Shown here piece by piece: positions 54,899 through 64,000 of a DNA stretch of 64,000 bases (the first letter of the stretch is position 1; each line of letters begins with the position of its first letter). The DNA is from Massilia sp. IC2-477 (lineage in GTDB: Bacteria > Pseudomonadota > Gammaproteobacteria > Burkholderiales > Burkholderiaceae_D), in assembly GCF_020707265.1 (NCBI RefSeq), contig NZ_JAJFEQ010000004.1, positions 372,001 through 436,000 on the forward strand. Direction: 5' to 3'. Both the position numbers and the translations under genes were made by a program. Under the pieces are notes generated by a model. That model made no database searches. It had not been told where the DNA came from and saw nothing but the letters and a program-made list of their open reading frames with translations.

Positions 54899-55444
54899 TC
54901 AGTTCGGCGGGGCCGGGAACAGGATCGCCGGACCGGCCGGCTTGACGCCCGGCGCCAGTCCCGCCGGCGCCGGCTTGCCGGCCGGGCCGAGGTGGCGCAC
55001 GAAGCGGTAGATGGCGCGCAGGTCTTCCTTGTCCATGGTGTTCAGGGTGAACCAGGGCATCGGCGGGCGCGCCTTCATGGTCTGGGCCATCCTGATCCAG
55101 TCGTTTTCGCTCATGGCGTTCATCGACAGGCGCAAATTGGTGGGATAGGTCGTGCCCCACGGGCCGTGCCAGCCCAGCTGGTCGCCGGTCAGCCATTCCT
55201 TTTCCGGCACCTGGCCGGCGCTCATGCCATAGCCCGCGGTGTGGCAGTCGTTGCAGCCGCCGACCTTGACCAGGTAGCGTCCGCGTTCGATGTACTTGCC
55301 CTGCGCCGACGCGTTCGCGCCAGCGGGAGTGTTCTGGGCCGCATGGGCCGGGATGCCGAGCACCAGCAGCATGGCTGCGTGCACGGCGGCGTGCTTGGCC
55401 GCGTGGGAGAGTGCGCGCGAGGTCTTGTAAATAAGTTTGATCAT
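54899..55444 (-). CDS. periplasmic c-type cytochrome
   Basis: This 181-residue protein has a signal peptide (AAVHAAMLLVLGIPAHAA), a haem site GGCNDCHTAGYG (CxxCH), and a late MPWFTLNTMDKEDLRAIYRFVRHLGP. The last part is typical of cytochrome c domains that end in a helix after the axial Met. It is likely a small soluble electron carrier or the cytochrome subunit of a dehydrogenase; no dehydrogenase is next to it. It is convergent with the PBP gene, 15 bp apart. Confidence 0.88.
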   Translation of the reverse strand: MIKLIYKTSRALSHAAKHAAVHAAMLLVLGIPAHAAQNTPAGANASAQGKYIERGRYLVKVGGCNDCHTAGYGMSAGQVPEKEWLTGDQLGWHGPWGTTYPTNLRLSMNAMSENDWIRMAQTMKARPPMPWFTLNTMDKEDLRAIYRFVRHLGPAGKPAPAGLAPGVKPAGPAILFPAPPN

Positions 55445-55552
55445 GGTGGTCCGTTCGGGGTGTGCTGATCGAATGGCGACACGATAATCGCCATTCGCCA
55501 TCCGCGGCAGCCCCACGCGGGGGGGAATGTGTACATATTTCCCGGTTTTGAT

Positions 55553-57151
55553 TCAGGGCAGGCCCTGGACCGTCCCCTCCTTCGGATAGTCGATCACGTA
55601 GTCGACGTTGAAGCGCGCCGTCTCGTTCGGCTTCAGGCTGCGCTCCCAGCCGACCAGGCCGCGGCGCTGCTGCCAGTCCCTGAGGTTCGCCTCCGGGCTG
55701 AGCGCCACCTTCACCGCAATCTTGTCGTCCTGGCTGACCGGGGTCGGCTCCAGCACCAGGATGTCGATCGGCTGGCGGTGGAAGCTCGTCACCACATAGG
55801 TGTCGGCAATGCGCTTCTGGTTCTCCTGTTTGAAGATGCCGACCTGCCCCGCTTTCGCGTCACGGTTCTCGACGGTGACGCGCACCAGCGGATCGCGGCC
55901 AAAGGACATCGTGAAGCGTTCGCTGTCCTGCGGATTCCAGTACAGCGCGCCGACATAGGAACCATCGCGGCGCAGCTGCACCTGGCCCGGCAGCCAGACG
56001 CCCTCGGGTCGCGCCGCGTCGACCGTCAGCACCGCCGTGTCCCTGCTGGTGCGCGGCGCGATGCGCACCAGCTGCTTGACCGCCAGGTTCTGCTTCGCCA
56101 GTCCGACCGAGATCTCGCGGCCGTCCGCCGCCAGGCTGACCCTGGCCGGCACCTCGTATTCGGTGGTGAAATTCCCCTGCGTTTCCACGATGGGCGCCAC
56201 GTAGTCATCCGCAGGCCGGATGTTGCGCGAGCTCGCCACCGTGACAGCTTCCGGCGCCGGCGGCGGAGCCGGTGCGGGAGCGTAGCGGTAGCGGATCATT
56301 TCCTGCTGCTCGCGGGGCGGGCGCCAGGTCAGCAGCCACGGCTGGGGATCGGGCGCGTAGGCCGTCTGGCTTGGCTGGCCGGTGGAGAGGCGCAACTTGA
56401 CGTTGCTCCAGTCCTCGCCAGTCTTCTGCGAGATCGCGGCCATCCGTTCCAGCTCGATGCTGGAGGCGTTCGAATCGAGCGAGGCGCGATACAGCGGCTT
56501 CCATCCGGCGCGGTTGACCTGATAGCTCAGCACCAGCCGGCCCGCCTGCTTCGCCGACACGGACACCGTCATGGTGCGGCTCTGGCGCGAATTCGCCTGG
56601 ACCTTCTCCAGGTCGCTCTTGAGCGCTTCCAGCTGCTTGGCCACGGAACGCTTCCTGACTTCGGCCTCGTGCATGCGCGCCAGGGCGTCGCTGCCGCCCT
56701 TGCGGATCGCATCGAGCGTGCCCAGCAAGGCCTTGGGATCGCTGGGGCCAGTGCGACTGCCCTCACCGCCGCCCAGGCGCTCGAGGTAGCCCTGGACCAG
56801 CTGCGCCGATTTGTAGTCCGCATCGATGACGGTGAGCTGGTCCTGCAGTGCCTGGATCTTCGCTTCCAGCTCCGCTTCGCGCGGATTGCGGCTGTCGGCC
56901 GAGGCCTGGTCGCGGGTGACCACCTGCCCGACCTGGATGCCGGGGTCGGCCTGCAGGCGCAGGGTGTCGGTGCTGAAGTTGGCCAGCAGGCCCGTGATCT
57001 CGACCTGGGTCATGCCCGGTGTGACCTGCACCACGCGCTCCACCGTGGCGCTGCCGGGATACAGGGTAACGCTTTGGATCGGTGCCTCGATGGCAAAGGC
57101 ATTGGAAGCGACCAGCGCCAGGACGGCTGTCCATTGCGGCTTGATGTCCAT
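55553..57151 (-). CDS. DUF4139/mucoidy-inhibitor MuiA-like protein
   Basis: This 532-residue exported protein opens with a signal peptide (TAVLALVASNAFA) and IQSVTLYPGSATVERVVQV, the typical MuiA/DUF4140 start, then a coiled coil (EAELEAKIQALQDQLTVIDAD, LEALKSDLEKVQAN) and the DUF4139 domain: SYQVNRAGWKPLYRASLDSN, EDWSNVKLRLSTGQPSQ, VDYVIDYPKEGTVQGLP at the C-terminus. Family members are linked to exopolysaccharide or mucoid phenotypes, but no reaction is known. The ATG at 57151 places the signal peptide properly. Confidence 0.85.
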   Translation of the reverse strand: MDIKPQWTAVLALVASNAFAIEAPIQSVTLYPGSATVERVVQVTPGMTQVEITGLLANFSTDTLRLQADPGIQVGQVVTRDQASADSRNPREAELEAKIQALQDQLTVIDADYKSAQLVQGYLERLGGGEGSRTGPSDPKALLGTLDAIRKGGSDALARMHEAEVRKRSVAKQLEALKSDLEKVQANSRQSRTMTVSVSAKQAGRLVLSYQVNRAGWKPLYRASLDSNASSIELERMAAISQKTGEDWSNVKLRLSTGQPSQTAYAPDPQPWLLTWRPPREQQEMIRYRYAPAPAPPPAPEAVTVASSRNIRPADDYVAPIVETQGNFTTEYEVPARVSLAADGREISVGLAKQNLAVKQLVRIAPRTSRDTAVLTVDAARPEGVWLPGQVQLRRDGSYVGALYWNPQDSERFTMSFGRDPLVRVTVENRDAKAGQVGIFKQENQKRIADTYVVTSFHRQPIDILVLEPTPVSQDDKIAVKVALSPEANLRDWQQRRGLVGWERSLKPNETARFNVDYVIDYPKEGTVQGLP

Positions 57152-57254
57152 GGAATCCCTTTTTGTTATTGGTGATGCAGGAAGCGTAACAGAGCCGGGG
57201 CGCCAGAAAAACACACAAAGCCACAGCGGGGCAACTCATGTGTAACGAGACGTT

Positions 57255-57773
57255 TCAGCTGGTCCGGGCGGCTGCGAGCACCTGCTCCACCAGGCGCGCC
57301 GGCGACTCGCGCAGGTCGAGCGTGAGGCCGCATTCGTCCGGCTGCAGGGGTTCGAGGGTGCGCAGCTGGCTGTCGAGCAGCGACACGGGCATGAAGTGGC
57401 CGCTGCGCGCGGCCATGCGCTGGGCGATCAGCTCGCGCGGACCGGTCAGGTGGACGAAGCAGACCGCGCCGGCATCGCTCCCGCGCAGGACATCGCGGTA
57501 GATGCGCTTCAGGGCGGAGCAGGACAGCACCGCCCCCTCTCCTGCGCCTGCCGCCCGCTGCAGCTCGGCGCGCAGGGCCAGCAGCCAGCCGCGCCGGTCC
57601 TCGTCCGTGAGCGGCACGCCGGCCGCCATCTTCGTCACGTTTTCCGGCGGGTGGAAGGCATCGCCCTCGATGAAGCGGGCCTGCAGGGCCTGCGCCAGCC
57701 GCCGGCCGATGTCGCTCTTGCCGCAGCCGCTCACGCCCATGACGACCCATAGCGGCGGATTCATTTCATGCAT
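57255..57773 (-). CDS. gntK: gluconokinase
   Basis: This 172-residue kinase has the P-loop GVSGCGKS, the typical RFIEGDAFHPPENVTKMAAGVPLTDEDRRGWL block and VLSCSALKRIYRDVLR. It phosphorylates gluconate to 6-phosphogluconate, feeding the pentose phosphate or Entner-Doudoroff routes. The usual start is the ATG at 57773 or 57764, and neither has a strong ribosome site. It stands alone; no gluconate transporter or regulator is nearby. Confidence 0.94.
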   Translation of the reverse strand: MHEMNPPLWVVMGVSGCGKSDIGRRLAQALQARFIEGDAFHPPENVTKMAAGVPLTDEDRRGWLLALRAELQRAAGAGEGAVLSCSALKRIYRDVLRGSDAGAVCFVHLTGPRELIAQRMAARSGHFMPVSLLDSQLRTLEPLQPDECGLTLDLRESPARLVEQVLAAARTS

Positions 57774-57941
57774 ATCTCGTATTCATGCGTTGTATTTTGG
57801 TGCCATCAAGCAATTCTTGTATATGACAAAATTGATTGATGACTATACTACTCAACAGTAAATGGCGCGTTTTCATGTGTGAAATCGTATGAATTCGTCA
57901 TTTTTTGTCGATTTTGCACCGGATATGAGGATCTCCCCCCC

Positions 57942-59554
57942 ATGCGCGTCAATACCCCCATCACCAACCAGGAATACCTCCTTGCCGATGGCCGGACCAT
58001 CGTCTCGACCACCGACCTGCAGGGTAACATCCGGTATGCCAACCCCTACTTCATCGAAGTCAGCGGTTTCACCGAAGAAGAACTGATCGGCGCGCCCCAG
58101 AACCTGGTGCGCCACCCCGACATGCCGGTAGAAGCTTTTGCCGACCTGTGGGCGACGATCCGGGCCGGCCTGCCATGGAGCGGGATGGTCAAGAACCGCT
58201 GCAAGAACGGCGACCATTATTGGGTCTATGCGAACGTGACGCCAGTACTCGAGGATGGCAAGGCATGCGGCTACATGTCGGTGCGCACCAAGCCTTCGCG
58301 CCAACAGGTCGAGGCGGCCGCCGCGCTGTATGCGGAATTCAAGGCGGGCAACCCGCGCAAGCTGGTGCTGCGCCATGGGCGCGTATTGAAAAGCGGTCTG
58401 GCAGGCCGCCTGGCAGCACTGCGCAACCTGCCGCTGCGGACCCAGGTCAACGCCGGCATGGGCGTGCTGGCGACTGTCCTGCTGGTCAACCTGGCGCAAG
58501 GCTGGCGGCTCGGCGCCGCGCCCTGGAGCCTGCTGGCGATGGCGGTCTCGCTAGGCGTCGCCGTCAACCTCTGGCTCAGCCTGCGCCGCAACGTGCTGGC
58601 GCCGCTCGACGAGGCGACCGCCTTCGCGCGCCGCCTGGCCGGTGGCGACCTGACCGCCCGCATCGACAACCGCAGCGACAACGAGATGGGCCAACTGGTG
58701 GCCGCCCTGCGCCAGACCTCGGTTAACCTGTTCAGCGTGATCGGCGACGTGCGCAGTAATTTCGACGGGATCCGCCATGCGACCGGCGAAATCGCGAGCG
58801 GCAACATGGACCTGTCCGGCCGCACCGAATCGCAGGCTTCCAGCCTGGAGGAAACCGCCGCCAGCATGGAGCAGCTGACCCAGAACGTGGCGCAGAACGG
58901 CGACAACGTGAAGACCGCGAACGAACTGGCGATGCGCGCGGCGAGCATGGCGGCCCGCGGCGGCGGCACTGTCGGCGAAGTGGTCAGCACCATGGAGGCG
59001 ATCAGCAGCTCTTCGCACAAGGTGCTGGACATCATCGGCCTGATCGACGGCATCGCCTTCCAGACCAACATCCTGGCGCTGAATGCGGCGGTCGAGGCGG
59101 CGCGCGCCGGCGAACAGGGCCGCGGCTTCGCCGTGGTCGCCAGCGAAGTGCGCAACCTGGCGCAGCGCAGCGCTGCCGCCGCCAAGGAAATCAAGGGGCT
59201 GATCAACGCTTCGATCGCCACCGTGGACAGCGGCAGCCGCCTGACCGCGCTGGCCGGCCAGACCATGGGCGAGATTATCGACGCGGTCGATAGCGTGCGC
59301 AGCGTGATGGAAGAAATCGCGGCCGCCACGATCGAACAGAGCGGCGGCCTGGGGCAGGTCAACCAGGCGGTCGGCCAGCTCGATGCCATCACCCAGCAGA
59401 ACGCCGCCCTGGTCGAGGAAGCGGCAGCGGCCGCGGCATCGCTGGCGCAACAGGCCGACAGCGTGGCCGACGCGCTGGCGGTGTTCCGCCTGCACATGGG
59501 CGCGTCGGCGCCTGCCCTGCCCGTGCGCGGCAAGGCGCAGCTGCGCCTCGCGGC

Positions 59555-59558
<4 letters not shown>
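57942..59558 (+). CDS. Aer-like PAS-domain methyl-accepting chemotaxis protein
   Basis: This protein of about 538 residues has an N-terminal PAS domain closely like E. coli Aer: [68 protein letters not shown]. In Aer this domain binds FAD and senses redox state or oxygen. Two short hydrophobic segments ([11 protein letters not shown] and [21 protein letters not shown]), HAMP and the signalling hairpin ([28 protein letters not shown]) follow. It ends RLAA without a CheR tether. AGGAT lies before the ATG. The stop overlaps the dnaE2 stop on the other strand (59555-59558). Confidence 0.92.
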
Positions 59559-62737
<3,179 letters not shown>

Positions 62738-62783
62738 CGGCAGGCACTAGGCAAAGGGGATACAATGCTAGTCAAACCAGCAA

Positions 62784-62803
62784 TACTGTATAAAAACACA
62801 GTA
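62784..62803. promoter_or_regulatory. LexA (SOS) box
   Basis: TACTGTATAAAAACACAGTA has CTGT-N8-ACAG with TA flanks, matching the E. coli LexA consensus. It lies 46 bp before the dnaE2 start on one side and 33 bp before the PhzF-family start on the other, so it can control dnaE2 and perhaps both divergent genes. Confidence 0.88.
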
Positions 62804-62836
62804 TAACCGAGACGGCTTGTTCGACAAGGAAATCGC

Positions 62837-63646
62837 ATGCAGATCCGTGCACTGAAGTGTTTTGGGGCCACGCCAGGCACCGGCAATCCCGCCCTCGTGA
62901 TCGAAGGAGACGCGTCAAACGAAGACACGCGCCGCGCCTTCGCCAAGGCACGCAACACCACCTGTGTCTACCTCGACGGAGATGTCGTCGATTTCTACTA
63001 CCCGCACATGCGCAGCCCGCTGTGCCTGCACGCCACGCTGGCCGTGGCCCACGTGCTGTTCGCGCGCCATCCGCAAGCCCCCATGCTGGCGGTGACGACG
63101 GCCATGCGCGGCCAGCGCCTGGAGCTGCTGCGCGACGCGGATGTCTTCTACATCCGCCTGCAGGCGCAGCAGGTGGTGCAGCCGGCGCTCGCGTCCGACC
63201 TGCCCGCGCGCCTGCTGGCAGATCCCGGTCTGGTGCCGGTATCGCCCCCGCAGCTAGCCTCGGTGGGCAGCCCGAAACTGCTGGTGGAAGTCGCCGATGC
63301 AGCGACCCTGTACGCGCTGCATCCGGACCTGGAAGCGATTACCGCCTGGGGCAAGGACGCCGGCGTCAACGGCATCTATGCCTGGTGCCGCTTGCAAGGT
63401 GGTGCCGATGCGGACCGCTACGAAGGCCGCAATTTCAACCACCTCGACCCGGCCCTGGAAGACAGCGCCACCGGCGTGGCGGCCGGCGCGCTCACCGCCC
63501 TGCTGGGACACGGCATCACCCTGCTGCAGGGACGGGCCACTGGCCAGTCGTGCCTGATCCAGACGCAGGTGGAAGATGGCGCGATCCTGGTTGGCGGCCG
63601 CGCAGAACCATGCGCCGTGGTCGACTCCATCGCCGGCCGGCCCTGA
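62837..63646 (+). CDS. PhzF-family isomerase/epimerase-like protein
   Basis: This 269-residue protein has the PhzF fold marks TGNPALVIEG, MRSPLCLHATLAVAHVLF and ALEDSATGVAAGALTALLGHG. PhzF isomerises trans-2,3-dihydro-3-hydroxyanthranilate in phenazine formation; most family members, like this one, have unknown substrates, and no phenazine genes are nearby. It is divergent from dnaE2 across a LexA box. AAGGAAATC precedes the ATG. Confidence 0.87.
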   Translation: MQIRALKCFGATPGTGNPALVIEGDASNEDTRRAFAKARNTTCVYLDGDVVDFYYPHMRSPLCLHATLAVAHVLFARHPQAPMLAVTTAMRGQRLELLRDADVFYIRLQAQQVVQPALASDLPARLLADPGLVPVSPPQLASVGSPKLLVEVADAATLYALHPDLEAITAWGKDAGVNGIYAWCRLQGGADADRYEGRNFNHLDPALEDSATGVAAGALTALLGHGITLLQGRATGQSCLIQTQVEDGAILVGGRAEPCAVVDSIAGRP

Positions 63647-63749
63647 TACGTTTGGTAGCAATCCTTACCGCTTCGCTTCACCTGTTCGGCCCGGTTCGCG
63701 GTGTAATGAACCCATCGCGAAAGCACAGCGCGTCAACAGGAGAGTGAAA

Positions 63750-64000
63750 ATGAAATCGACTTTGTTCGCATCGGCATTGATTGCCCTGACCATGGCCACC
63801 AGCGGCAGCGCGTACGCCCAGCGCGGCGACCATGGCTACGACCGTGACAACCGCAATGGCCACGCCTACGGGCAGGACAGCCGCCGTTACGACAATGACC
63901 GCCGCGACAACGATCGCCGCTTCGACAACGACCGCCGCCATAACGACCGCTACTACGACGCCCGTCAATATCATCGCGACGACCGTCGCGGCGGCGGACC
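63750..64000 (+). CDS. secreted Arg/Asp/Tyr-rich protein, possibly RcnB-like (cut by window end)
   Basis: The first 83 codons encode a signal peptide (LFASALIALTMATSGSAYA) followed by a low-complexity, charged stretch rich in RD, RRYD and NDRR units (YDRDNRNGHAYGQDSRRYD). Periplasmic RcnB-family proteins of Massilia-like genomes often have such a linker before a small beta domain, but the diagnostic part is outside the window. AGGAGAG lies before the ATG. Confidence 0.6.
   Translation, partial: MKSTLFASALIALTMATSGSAYAQRGDHGYDRDNRNGHAYGQDSRRYDNDRRDNDRRFDNDRRHNDRYYDARQYHRDDRRGGG

Overview
The window looks like a chromosomal segment of a high-GC betaproteobacterium of the Massilia/Telluria group (Oxalobacteraceae). 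This is inferred from GC-rich third codon positions, a paired cphA'/cphA cyanophycin locus, a PEP-CTERM protein, the pyrG-kdsA-eno-ftsB order, DUF898 next to an M48 peptidase, and dispersed intergenic repeats that I associate with this group. It holds 58 recognisable genes, the first and last cut by the window ends. I saw no rRNA, tRNA, CRISPR array, phage or intact insertion sequence.

Layout. 1-7,030: the N-terminal part of a UvrA2-type ATPase, a glycosyltransferase, a secreted serine hydrolase, an FMN split-barrel protein, an alpha/beta hydrolase-MarR pair with a likely operator, and a PRISE-type reductase. 7,089-15,824: a cyanophycin locus. A DUF1854 protein and an unusual ABC transporter run leftward, and cphA', cphA and a MaoC-like gene run rightward. 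CphA' has lost the P-loop lysine and the end of its Mur-ligase domain. 15,825-17,467: an AT-rich islet with an acyltransferase and gene debris. 17,468-24,464: mutS, slyD, roxA, a DUF7931-type protein and an Ala-rich lipoprotein with a 20-bp palindrome upstream. 24,744-32,977: a leftward run with bamC, dapA, a methyltransferase, a site-2 protease, a YciO-type protein, htpX, a PHP phosphatase, two lipoproteins (one FlgO-like) and a hydrolase. 33,123-36,530: gamma carbonic anhydrase, hslO, a thioesterase, a PEP-CTERM protein behind a sigma-54-type promoter, and dps. 36,815-41,427: pyrG-kdsA-eno-ftsB plus an orphan antidote-like gene. 41,626-50,372: DUF898/M48, two near-twin chemoreceptors around an M20 amidohydrolase, and a YaiO-like barrel. 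50,458-64,000: a DHFR-like/TetR pair, two overlapping unknown genes, PBP1A, a cytochrome c, a MuiA-like protein, gluconokinase, an Aer-like receptor, SOS-controlled dnaE2, a PhzF-family gene and the start of a basic secreted protein.

How genes work together. The cyanophycin cluster suggests nitrogen storage, with a transporter/DUF1854 pair of unknown role. Three chemoreceptors, an Aer-like sensor among them, and a FlgO-like lipoprotein point to a motile cell. DnaE2 carries a textbook LexA box. The most unusual non-coding signals are three 27-nt perfect palindromes that share only a CCACTGG core and sit inside or beside intergenic repeats.
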